The position numbers were made by a program, and so were the translations under genes. Below are positions 31,065-40,600 of a stretch of 64,000 bases of DNA, piece after piece. The stretch's first letter is position 1. Each line of letters opens with the position of its first letter. The stretch is from Schizochytrium sp. TIO01 (lineage: Eukaryota > Sar > Bigyra > Thraustochytrida > Thraustochytriidae), in contig SMSO01000034.1 in NCBI GenBank assembly GCA_004764695.1, forward strand, positions 885,501 to 949,500. Reading direction: 5' to 3'. The notes below the pieces were generated by a model that had not been told where the DNA came from, searched no databases, and worked only from the letters and a program-made list of their open reading frames with translations.

Positions 31065-34000
31065 TCATGACCAAATGTCACGCTTGTAGCGACCACGCTT
31101 AGTCATTTCGTCAAGCTTTGCCTGCGCATCAACCTGGCCGAGACGACCATACTTAACAAGACACTCCACAAGTGCCTGATTTACATCCTTCGCCATAGAC
31201 ATGCCATCGCCACAGACATAGATGAAACCATCTAGCTCCATAATATGACGCGCCACGCGCTCGCCGTCCTCCTTGAGCAAGTGCTGCACATACACCTTTT
31301 CGGTACCTTGGCGGGAGAAGGCACAGCGTAAGTTGCCCAACACATCGCCTGCACGTGCTTCGCGTTCGAGATAATCCTTGAACAAGAAATCCTTGTTTTC
31401 ATACCTGCAACCAAAGTACAGGTCGAGTGGAGTTACTTCGGACTTGAGTTCTTGCTCAGGCTCAAATGCCAGGCTTGAGGCGATATCTGCCGCTCGAAGG
31501 CGGCGGCCTCCCCGCCAATAGCCCTCGTATAGCTCTCCTTGAATCGATTCCTGGGCTGTCTTGAGAAACTTGCGATGTTCAATAAAGCCAACGAAAGGCG
31601 CCACGCCAGTGCCAGGTCCAATCAAAATCAGAGGAATCTCTACATCGCCAGGCAAGTGGAAAGCAGTTGAGTTGCGAAAGAACACCTGAACTCGTGGGGC
31701 AGGTGGCCGAGTAGACTGAACGCGGCCCATCTTCCGCAGAACAGCATCCAAAGCGGCAGGGCGGGCACCCGGAAGACCTGCACCACTTGATGAGGCACCT
31801 TGCATAACCTTTTCTGCGAGACTCTCCATCCATGATGTACAAAGGCCACGAACAATACGTGTTTCGCCCTGCCGTCCTGCCAGCTCTGTCTCTACGACAG
31901 TCATGGCAATCGTTACATGCCGGTATCCACCAGGACCTAGAGGCGAGTTTGCGACAGAGTAAAAGCGCGGTGCGAGCTTGGGCAAACTGTGCAGTAAGTT
32001 TTCCAACGGGGGATGGCACGAGGGAAAGAGATCCAAAATCTCGAGTAGAGTTAACTGCTGTGCCTCAACGAGCTTCGTGAAAACACCACGCCCTTTAAGA
32101 GAGCTCAGGTAGCATAAACGTGCCTTTTCAAGAGGATCCGAACAATACTCAGACAGCATTCGAAAGAGCGCCTTACGCGGGGTCGAGGTCATGTCTACAC
32201 CCCAGGTGAAAATCTTCTCAAGGCTTGTGACTGGGTCAAGGTTTGAGAACATTGGGCGCTCCTGGCTCTGTGTAGCACCTGCAGATCCAGCTGGTCCGCG
32301 GGCACGGGTCGTAACCTCGACTTGTGTAGCACCATCTAGATTCAAGCGCTTAAGAACTTTTTGCACGAGTACCTCAGGGTTTGGGCAAACCACTCCCAAG
32401 GCGTCACCAGGGCTCCACTGTGCCGGAAACTCGGGGAATTTGAGCTCTAAGTCGATCTGAAGTACGCGCTTTACATCTTCACCTTGAGACATATATTTCG
32501 CTTTTGCAAGTTCAGCATCAATCGGGTGAGAAGCTGAAGAACCTGCGACACTCGATGGTGACTCAATGGAGGAAGACCGAAAACGATTTAACCGCCCGCT
32601 GTTTGGTGCATTTTGGCTATTGGCGAGTGCGGTTGCTGCTTCAGCTGCTGAGACCTCACGTACACGAGCAAGGCAAGCCTCTAAGTTGCCAGTTCTGCCG
32701 GTATTCTTTTCAATCTCTTCAACTGTAGAGAGTTCACAAACATCCGCAAAGCCCAGAGGAGAGCCAGCCTCGCGCCACCCATACTTCCCTTGACCAGGAT
32801 GAATTGGGTTTGGAGAACTCGGAGCGGCCGCTGCTGCTGTTGCTGTTGGAATTGGCGCGCGTTGAGCAGCAGCAGCAATTTTGATGGGTAGGCCGGGAGG
32901 TTGTTGAACACCAGCAGGCCGAGCTGTCGATTTCGTTCCTGTTTGCACATCTTGGCTATTATTCTCCATCTTAGAAGCACGAGATGCTCCTCCTGTTACA
33001 CCAATTGACTCAGGAAGACCCACAGGTTGCTTGATGGATGATTGCGGAAGCGCAGATTTCACTTCAGGCTTAGATTCCCTTGTAAGGGCAATAGGTGGCT
33101 TGTTAGATGCGACTGGGCTTGGTTGAGACGCCTTCTTCTCTGCCTGTGCACGTTTGTAAATTTTACCAAGCCAAGGCTCAACAAACTGATCAAGACCTAC
33201 AGCTTCATCAGCACGCGTCATTGGAATCCATTGCGTGGCACCGAGTTGAGAAAGTCGTCGCTCCAGAGAGACTCCAGCGGCACAAAATTGGTCGTAGTTG
33301 GTGTCACCAAGAGCTAGTACAGCATATCGCAAATGCTGCAAAAGGTTTTCCGGATGTGACCTTCGGCGAATGAAGCGCATCATGGCTTCAGCGTTACGGG
33401 GAGGTTCGCCGTTTCCTGTTGTTGAAATGACAAAAATAACCTCTTTAGCTTCAAGGAAGCCAATCTTTTTATAGTCATCCATGCGGGCAATTCTAGCAGG
33501 GACCTTGAGTTCTCCAAGTTTCTCAAAGACTTGTGTAGCGATTGCTTCTGCATTTCCAGTTTCAGACCCATACAAGACCATGACTTCACTGTCAAACGGC
33601 TCAAAGCTGTCGCCCTCGGATGATTGGCTGCTTGAAGCATTGTCTATAGTAGATGAATTCTTTTGAGAGTCAGTACTCTCGATATTGCTCTCAGGAATAG
33701 TAGCAGCTTTTGTAGCTGTTGCTACTGCTGCTGCTGCTGCTGCTGCAGGTTCTACTTGAACAGAAGAAGCAGCTGCAGGTAGCGTCAAATTGATGTCAGG
33801 CACCTCGGTTGGCGCTGTCTTTAACGAGGTGGTAGAAGAAGCCACCTCTGTTTTGTTTGATGATGTCCTAGAAGAAGCATTCACAAGAGAGTCCCAAAGA
33901 GACTTTTTCCAAGGTTCTACAACCTGGTCAAGGCCTACAGCTTCATCCGCGCATGCCACAGGGAGTATACGTTGAGCTCCTAGCTCCTCCAGGCGTTTAT

Positions 34001-35027
34001 CAATGCGCTTGCCAGCATGGCAAAATTGATCATAGTTTGTGTCGCCCAATGCTAGTACGAGATACTGCATCTTCTCCAAAAGTGTTGCCGGCTGGGTCCG
34101 CCGACGTAAAAATCGCCAACAGGTATCCGCGTTGCGCGGGGGTTCCCCATTACCCGTGGTGGAAATAACAAATATAGCGAGAGTTTGCTCTGGAAGTTTG
34201 TAATCTTTAAAGGCATTCATCTCGGCAAGCTGGGAACTAAACCCATGCTCCCCAGCACTTTCGTGCAATTGTGTGGCGATAGCCTCTGCATTGCCAGTTT
34301 CTGATCCATACATGATCAAGAGCTCCCTAGGTCCACTTTGCGTTTTTTCGGCACTATCCTCACCCCGCGGTGTGGAAGTTGATTCTTGTTTAGTGCTAGT
34401 TTGGTTGCCTGAATTTGTAACGGCATCTTGCTGTTTGGGAACCTTACCTGAAGGTTCGCCGCTAGTATTACTAAATCCTGCAGGGGCAGTCTCCGCAGAG
34501 GGCTTGTTAATTCTTGATTCTGTGTCTTTCACCTCCTGCGATTCTACGTTGCTGGCAAGATGCTTGCGCAAGACATCCCAAATACCAATACGCCATGGCT
34601 CCACTGTTTTTTCCAAATCAGTACCCTCATCCGCGCAAGCCACTGGGAGGAGCCTTTGTGCACCGAGTTGATTCAAGCGCTCGTCTACACGTTTGCCTAC
34701 AAGGCAAAATTGGTCGTAGTTAGTATCACCGCATGCAAGGACAGCATATGCTGTGTTTGCCAATAAGGTGTTGGGGTGAGTTCTGCGCCGGATGTAACGC
34801 ATGAAGCGGTCTGCATTGCGCGGAGGTTCACCATTCCCAGTCGTGGATGTCACTATCAGCACGAGGCTTGCGCTTTCGAAGCCAACCTTTTTGTAGTCAT
34901 CCAGAGGCGCAAGAACTCCTTTAAATCCTTCTTCATTGCTGGCCTCGTACAGACCTTCTGCAATAGATTGGCAATTGCCTGTCTCAGAGCCATAAAGAAT
35001 CAGTACGCTTGGTTTAGCTGATGACAT
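31065..35027 (-). CDS. Triple-flavodoxin diflavin reductase, MTRR-like
   Basis: 1,320 residues from the ATG at 35027 (the frame opens at a TTG at 35057). Three complete flavodoxin domains lie in tandem at about 7-157, 235-383 and 482-628. Each has the FMN phosphate loop YGSETGN, the STTGNGEPPRNA loop and an LALGDTNYDQFC-like third loop. Low-complexity linkers separate them. The ferredoxin-reductase half follows from about 745: FAD motif RFYSVANSP, then RGLCTSWM, the NADPH loop IGPGTGVAPFVGF, and a C-terminus with YVCGDGMSMAKDV and RDIWS. VEPW near each flavodoxin end and the terminal DIWS resemble methionine synthase reductase, which reactivates cobalamin-dependent methionine synthase using NADPH. 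Known diflavin reductases carry one FMN domain. A novel dual-function oxidoreductase is the alternative. Confidence 0.92.
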   Translation of the reverse strand: MSSAKPSVLILYGSETGNCQSIAEGLYEASNEEGFKGVLAPLDDYKKVGFESASLVLIVTSTTGNGEPPRNADRFMRYIRRRTHPNTLLANTAYAVLACGDTNYDQFCLVGKRVDERLNQLGAQRLLPVACADEGTDLEKTVEPWRIGIWDVLRKHLASNVESQEVKDTESRINKPSAETAPAGFSNTSGEPSGKVPKQQDAVTNSGNQTSTKQESTSTPRGEDSAEKTQSGPRELLIMYGSETGNAEAIATQLHESAGEHGFSSQLAEMNAFKDYKLPEQTLAIFVISTTGNGEPPRNADTCWRFLRRRTQPATLLEKMQYLVLALGDTNYDQFCHAGKRIDKRLEELGAQRILPVACADEAVGLDQVVEPWKKSLWDSLVNASSRTSSNKTEVASSTTSLKTAPTEVPDINLTLPAAASSVQVEPAAAAAAAVATATKAATIPESNIESTDSQKNSSTIDNASSSQSSEGDSFEPFDSEVMVLYGSETGNAEAIATQVFEKLGELKVPARIARMDDYKKIGFLEAKEVIFVISTTGNGEPPRNAEAMMRFIRRRSHPENLLQHLRYAVLALGDTNYDQFCAAGVSLERRLSQLGATQWIPMTRADEAVGLDQFVEPWLGKIYKRAQAEKKASQPSPVASNKPPIALTRESKPEVKSALPQSSIKQPVGLPESIGVTGGASRASKMENNSQDVQTGTKSTARPAGVQQPPGLPIKIAAAAQRAPIPTATAAAAAPSSPNPIHPGQGKYGWREAGSPLGFADVCELSTVEEIEKNTGRTGNLEACLARVREVSAAEAATALANSQNAPNSGRLNRFRSSSIESPSSVAGSSASHPIDAELAKAKYMSQGEDVKRVLQIDLELKFPEFPAQWSPGDALGVVCPNPEVLVQKVLKRLNLDGATQVEVTTRARGPAGSAGATQSQERPMFSNLDPVTSLEKIFTWGVDMTSTPRKALFRMLSEYCSDPLEKARLCYLSSLKGRGVFTKLVEAQQLTLLEILDLFPSCHPPLENLLHSLPKLAPRFYSVANSPLGPGGYRHVTIAMTVVETELAGRQGETRIVRGLCTSWMESLAEKVMQGASSSGAGLPGARPAALDAVLRKMGRVQSTRPPAPRVQVFFRNSTAFHLPGDVEIPLILIGPGTGVAPFVGFIEHRKFLKTAQESIQGELYEGYWRGGRRLRAADIASSLAFEPEQELKSEVTPLDLYFGCRYENKDFLFKDYLEREARAGDVLGNLRCAFSRQGTEKVYVQHLLKEDGERVARHIMELDGFIYVCGDGMSMAKDVNQALVECLVKYGRLGQVDAQAKLDEMTKRGRYKRDIWS

Positions 35028-36527
35028 TTTACTTTCCTCGCGGAAGTAGTACTGCAATCTCGCGAAACTTTTTCGATAATGAAATGAAGTTCAGTATTTT
35101 CTAGACAACTTGATACGTCTTTGATACTGACCCTACTCTTATGACTCTGGCTGGTGCAATTTCTTTCTTGCTTTTGCAGTGAACACCTGGCGACTGGTTT
35201 GCACGAGCGTGCAATCAAACCAAACACTACTAAATCTTCAGGACTCCAGGAACCTGGTTTCCTATAGGCACGAGGACGTTAGCGATGGCTCGGGACCAAT
35301 GGCTTCAAGCCTTTTCTGGCCTCTGGTCCCTGTGCTCGCCGCAGCTTGGGTTTCAAGTGGCGAAAGAATCTCCAATTTGTTCGAGCTTTGCAGGTCCTCT
35401 CGTTCTGGTCTCGGCGCTTTTCTTCATTAAGCGAGGCGTGTCCATAACTTATAAATTACCCCTAGTTTGAGCCTCGTATTTTCATTTTGGGGGGCATTGT
35501 ATAACGACGCCTTCAGATTAATACAAACAAAATACTTTGGGTAGAACAATGCCAGAAGCCAATATGATACATTCGCGTAGTTGGAAGGTCACTTTAAATT
35601 GACAAAGTCCAAAGACCCTCTTTCGGAAAGATAGTACTACTCTTGATCACCATCAACATTGATTGCTCATGTATTCTGACATATAGGCTAAACATTAATG
35701 AAGCTAGTGTGAACTCCTATAGTTATGTGGTTGAATAGTTTGGCTTTACATTTCATCTGTTCAACATATTTCCATATTATTTTTGCTTTAGTTGCTTTAG
35801 TTGAGTCAAAAGTGATGGATGTTATGCCTTTAGTTTTGACAAGTTTTTCATTCTAAAGCATTGCTTTGGGGCTTGGGGTAATCTCGCATTGGTGAAGGAC
35901 GCAATATTGTCTCTATCGATGAGTATTTATCTATACATTCACTTTCGAAGCACATGTAGTATAAAATTTACTTGGAGTAAAGTCCCAAGCTGGCTTGCAT
36001 TCTCGACCAAATCTTAGTTCTATAGAACTCTGTGCTTAGAGAAGCCAATTTTTCTGACCTTTCAAATTTTGGTATGAGCATCACAATCCGCTTTGCGAGC
36101 TTTAAAAAAGTAAGTGAAACAAGTAGTAGAACAAAAATTCGGAACGCCTCTGGAACATCCTCTTTCTCTTAAGCTTCTGTAACCAGAGCCTCTCCTATAC
36201 TATGGGCCAAAACACCTTTACTATAGGTAGTAACACTCACAAGTGAACTATATAATGCTATAACCAATAGTATCAGTATCTTATTGACTTAAAACTCATA
36301 GAAACAATTTGGATAAGCTTTGACAGATTGATCGAAATAGATCCTTCCTTGACATAACCCAAACCAGCTCAAGAGCCGCTTTTCTCTTTGCTGCCGTCAC
36401 CTTCATCAACGTCGCTACTGGTCTCCCTGCGCTATTTGCTGCTGGTCCTGGCCTCCCTCACCTTGCACGCGCACCTCCTCTTTCGTCCTGGGGGCCGTTC
36501 GTTTATTCTCTCGCGCCGTCGTCCGCC
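35028..36527. promoter_or_regulatory. Divergent promoter spacer, reductase / PX gene
   Basis: A 1.5-kb head-to-head spacer. AAGTAGTACT lies about 17 bp before the reductase ATG and AGTACTACT near 35633. ACAAGTGAACTATA at 36239-36252, about 290 bp before the PX start, is identical over 14 bases to a copy at 58930 in the SBNO/SNRNP40 spacer. The leader of the PX gene is pyrimidine-rich. No RNA gene was seen. Confidence 0.4.
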
Positions 36528-37445
36528 ATGTCACAGCCCATCCGCGCCGTCATCACCGGGAACCGTTTGGTGAACGAACACACGGAGTACCGCGTGGAGC
36601 TTTGCGCCGGCGCTGCCAAGCTTTCCTCTGTGTCACGTCGTTTCCGCGAATTCGTGGAGCTCCACGCGCAGCTCTCTAAGTTCCGTCATGCCTTCGCTAT
36701 TCCTGACGTGCCTCCCAAGAAATTTTTCGGCCGCACCAACCCGGATTTCGTTCTCCGTCGCCAGCGCGAACTTCAGGCCTTCTTGGACAAGCTTGTCAAC
36801 AGCATCGTTGCCAACCCTCCAGCAGAGGCCGCATGGCGTTTGCTATGCCTCTTCCTCGCGCTCGACCCAAAGCAGTACGTGCCTGAGTCCATCCTGAACC
36901 TCGCAGACCAGTCTGCAGGCACGCGCCGCGAGGATGATTCTGCAGCTGGCGCAAACAATGGCGCTGGCAATGCCTCCAGCAATGGCGCAGGCGCGCCTGG
37001 AAACCCTGGATCCCGCGGTGCGAACGCAGGTTCTGCGAATAACGGGGCTGGTGGAGCTGGTGCTGGAGGCGACGATGGAGAAGATGCGGACGCGGCAAGT
37101 TTGGAGGCCGAGGAAATGAGGCGTATGGACAGGATTGTGGACGCTTTTGCAAGGCAGACAATTAATGTGAGCAGAAACACGGAGGAGAGACTGCAACACG
37201 CGCCAGCGACCCTGGTTGACAGGATTCCGGTCAAGGCGCTCCAGGAGACTCTGCAAAAGTATGTGCTGGACGCCCCTCTTAAGATGTCGAGGAGAGGTGA
37301 GGACGAAGTTGCGGAAGACGGAGAAAGTACGAATGCAGGTGAGGAAGGAGTGGCGAATGAGGCTGAAGAGAGTGAGCAGACTGAGATTGCCCCGATTCAG
37401 GGTGCAGAGGAAGTTGTTGTGCACCTCGAAATGACCACCGAGTGA
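36528..37445 (+). CDS. PX domain phosphoinositide-binding protein
   Basis: A 305-residue protein. A PX domain occupies about 5-115: YRVELCAGA, the SRRFREFVELHAQL stretch with the basic residue and aromatic of the PtdIns3P pocket, a Pro-rich loop (PDVPPKKFFGR), then RQRELQAFLDKL, typical of sorting nexins. Residues about 130-190 are Gly/Ala/Asn-rich linker. A helical segment with MRRMDRIVDAF follows, and the tail is acidic. There is no BAR, SH3 or RGS domain, so this is a small PX-only protein, likely recruited to endosomal membranes. It is unspliced; the ATG follows a pyrimidine-rich leader. Confidence 0.88.
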   Translation: MSQPIRAVITGNRLVNEHTEYRVELCAGAAKLSSVSRRFREFVELHAQLSKFRHAFAIPDVPPKKFFGRTNPDFVLRRQRELQAFLDKLVNSIVANPPAEAAWRLLCLFLALDPKQYVPESILNLADQSAGTRREDDSAAGANNGAGNASSNGAGAPGNPGSRGANAGSANNGAGGAGAGGDDGEDADAASLEAEEMRRMDRIVDAFARQTINVSRNTEERLQHAPATLVDRIPVKALQETLQKYVLDAPLKMSRRGEDEVAEDGESTNAGEEGVANEAEESEQTEIAPIQGAEEVVVHLEMTTE

Positions 37446-38555
37446 GCTTGCTTGTAGATGCAGCGGTTAGCCAAGATCTTCCACTAAGCATTCGAATAAA
37501 TGACTTGCATCTAGCCTTCGCAATGCTCGATGGATTGAACAGGGGCATAAGAGGCTAAATGAAGTTGAAAGCTCATAGATGAAGCCCCTCTATACACCTT
37601 TTTTCCCGCAAATTCTCTAGAACACTTGACCTCCGAGGGGGAGGAGTAGGAGTGAGGCATGCATTTTGCGGGAAAGATCTCGACGACACCTTGAAGTGGC
37701 CAACCGTGGTGAGCCAAACAAATTAATTAAAGATTCCCGACCCTCGACACTATACAGATACATGTCGACAACACCATGAATGAAAACATAGTTCAAAATC
37801 CCCTCAAAAGTAAAAACGAAGTAACGAAAATGCTCTTTAAGTTGTTATTTTTCTAAGCCAAGCTTGCATAACTTCTTCAATGTATACTTGTTTCATTTCT
37901 TCCTAATTTTCAGATATCATTTGCAATATCAGAAAAACTAAAGATAAGAGTTGAAGACTGTGATTTCGCAGCTCGTACGTGTTTTCGAGGCTGAAGAAAT
38001 CAAAGGAAGGAAGTTTCTCTAGAGTGGCCTTATAATTAATTGGTGATGGTACTACATAAGACCCAGGGCCTTCTCATATATACATTTAAAAGAAGGTCAT
38101 CTTATAAGGAGTAATTATACGATTTTGGTAGTCGTCCTATCAACTTGAGCTCTAGCGTACATGGACATGTCGATACTGAGAAAAAAAAAAAGGAATTAAG
38201 TTCTAAGTTCATATGAATTACATTTTTTTTTTTAGATTCGGAAACAAATGATACGAGGGGCACATTGGGCTCCTCCACTGAACTGAGTGAAAGTCGATAG
38301 CCAAAATTGGGTGCTGCCAAACATAGAATAATTTCTACCAGTCAGCATTGTTCTCTGCAAAAGGGAAAGGAAGTTTGAGCACTTTCTGGTCCACATTGCA
38401 GGGTATGGGGGTGCAAGTTTTTGCTGTTACTTTCCTGTGATGATTGATCTCTCAAGCAAGACATAAGAAGTAGCTTGTTTTAGCATTACTGAATGAACAG
38501 ATGATTTGTTTGTGATTTACATTTGAAGGCCACAAGAGTGGGAATGAGACAATAT
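37446..38555. other. Convergent 3' spacer, PX / small mitochondrial protein
   Basis: A 1.1-kb AT-rich tail-to-tail spacer with short A and T runs near 38179 and 38223. AATAAA occurs 50 bp after the PX stop (about 37495). No gene was seen. Confidence 0.45.
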
Positions 38556-39038
38556 CTATTCCTCATTCTGCTTCTGTAGGGCCTCCGGGCCATCCTCAGT
38601 GAGAACCTGGCACGTACCATCTTCAAGACTGTGATCGGCATTGCCGGTAGCAGCATTGAAAGCCTTGCGCTCGGCATCTCCGCCCCAGCGATGCAACTCG
38701 GGCGGCTTTTTATCCTCGAGATAATTCTCGATTGGGCCGACAAACTCCAGCTGCTCCTTGATCTCTTCTTTCACCTGAGAAGGGTTAGTGATCACCTTTT
38801 TCACCTTTTCCACAATGTAGGCAGTCTCTTCGTCAAGTTGCGGCGTCGTGGCGAGGCCACGAGAGCGCACATTACGCGCCAAGTCCCGAAGGCTGCTTGG
38901 GCGCTGGCGCAAAAAGGCCTGTTGCATTTCGTGACGAAGAACCCGTCTAAGGCTGTTCATTCGATGGGTAGAATCTAGTTTTGTTCGCTTGCTTTGCTCT
39001 CTTTCCAATCTGATCGTGTTTGGGATTTGCCATCCCAT
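38556..39038 (-). CDS. Small protein with mitochondrial presequence
   Basis: 160 residues from the first ATG, or 134 from an internal ATG at 38960. The segment after the internal Met (MNSLRRVLRHEMQQAFLRQR, then RSRGLATT) is Arg-rich and amphipathic without acids before its Glu. It looks like a matrix-targeting presequence with a cleavage site near RGLATT. The internal start therefore fits better, and the first 26 residues may be leader. The mature part is about 100 residues, mostly helical and charged, with VEKVKKVITNPSQVKEEIKE and PPELHRWGGDAERKAF. I do not recognise the family; a respiratory-complex accessory subunit is possible but unsupported. Confidence 0.7.
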   Translation of the reverse strand: MGWQIPNTIRLEREQSKRTKLDSTHRMNSLRRVLRHEMQQAFLRQRPSSLRDLARNVRSRGLATTPQLDEETAYIVEKVKKVITNPSQVKEEIKEQLEFVGPIENYLEDKKPPELHRWGGDAERKAFNAATGNADHSLEDGTCQVLTEDGPEALQKQNEE

Positions 39039-40600
39039 GTCCTCTCCAAATGCGAGCCCTTGCTCTGCTGTCTACAAGTAACTACCCTAGAACCAAGGTC
39101 CCTCCCTCTCTCCCTACCTATCTACCTAAATACTACTAGTACTTCCGCAACGCTTCTCAAGACCTACGAGTTGACATGACTTGGCCGAAGCGCAAGCTGT
39201 TTCCAGGAAGGCCACGAAGAACCGCCAAGAAAACCCCAAGCAACTTTCTTTCTAGCCCAGCTAGCAAGCCACCACCGACGGTATATAAACATCACACCAG
39301 CAGACAGGAGCTCGAAAGTGCACCCAATGCTTTGCTGCAGCACAAGGGTCACTCGCTACCAAGTAGCTAGCTATACCTACTGGAGCGAACCTGGATTAGA
39401 TTGAAGCCAAAGCTTTCGCGAGCCCAAGCAAGAGTAAGCGGGCCTGAAGCACCTTGCTTTCGTCTGCTCCGGGGCCAGCCTTGGCATCAAAGCTGGCAGC
39501 AGCAGCAGCAGGAGCAGCAGCTAGCAGCCCGGCAGCCAGCGCTCGCTACCTAAGCGCCGCGCCTCTTTGCGTGCGAGCCTGGCTGGACCCGTGCGTGAGG
39601 CGTTGAAGAAGATGCGGATAGCAAGTGCAGGCGTTTCGACCTCGAGAGATAAATCCTCAACAGCTAGCTCGCGGCCACGGGTCCGTGTCCCACCGCGAGG
39701 CTGGCCGCCATCCCCTCGCCGCGTGGTCGTCGTGGAGGGCGCCGAGCCTGGTGCTGGCTAGACGAGGCCGATGAGACGCTCACCCCAAACGCCTGCGCTT
39801 CCCGCCAGAGACACTTCTTTCACTTCCTCCTCGCGTGATCCAGCTTTGCGTGCCCCAGAGGGCTTTGATCCTCCCCACGCCTCCCGAGAACCACGTGCTT
39901 GATTCGACCGCAGCTACACGGTCTTCAGGATTGCCACGCCCTCGTCCTTTCCATGGTCTCCCAGCGTTTGCTCTTCTCAGGTTCTGTTCTTTATGCACCG
40001 CAGCTTTGTTGAGGTACATGACGACTCAGCGGCACCTGTGACCCCTACAGCTCCAGGTTCTGTGGGTGTGCACCGCCCCGCTAGGAGTCGCTGTAGCAGG
40101 TCGTAAGAAGAGTCTTTCGAGTTCTCTCATGGTTTCTTTCTTTTGCTTTCGTTCGTAGTAGTAGATAGAGCGCTCTTATGACTTTCTTTAGTTTAAAGGT
40201 TTTTTTTTTGTCTTTTTTTTTTTTAAATTTGGTTTTTTAATTAGAGAGAATAATTCATTGTATGAAATGAAAGCGTATAAAATTTATAAAATACTCGGTA
40301 ACATAAAAATAGACAACTAATGCTTTGGGACTCAACGAACAAATAAAGAGCTTGAAGAAGAGGTCCACCATCGTCGTTGTCGTCGCCGTCGTCATTGTGG
40401 CGGTAGACGTGGATACCGTGGCGGCAACCAGTGGTGGCGGGGCAGCTGGGAGCGCCCCTTCCGAATCACGCGAGCTGATTGCGAAGCCTGGCGCTGCGGA
40501 ATCGGAGGGTCTTGGAGTGCTGCTGCACGGGCAGGTTCTGAAACCCTCTGCAAAGGAAGGCAAATTGATTCCTTAAGATCCAGGAACGGGGCCGTCGCCT
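39039..40600. promoter_or_regulatory. Divergent promoter spacer with GC-rich core
   Basis: A 1.56-kb head-to-head spacer between the small mitochondrial protein and the kinase. The core at about 39400-40100 is GC-rich with a (GCA)n tract, then T-rich DNA with runs near 40200-40225. TACTAGTACTTCCGC lies about 90 bp upstream of the mitochondrial gene. Open frames at 39567-39761 and 40325-40576 (TTG start) have no motif. Confidence 0.4.
39497..39523. repeat. (GCA)n microsatellite
   Basis: About eight GCA triplets with one GGA interruption, in the GC-rich core of the spacer. Confidence 0.8.

Noticed and set aside
40325-40576. 83-residue frame just before the kinase
   Set aside because: Starts at TTG and ends before the kinase ATG in a different frame; no sign of a splice joining them.
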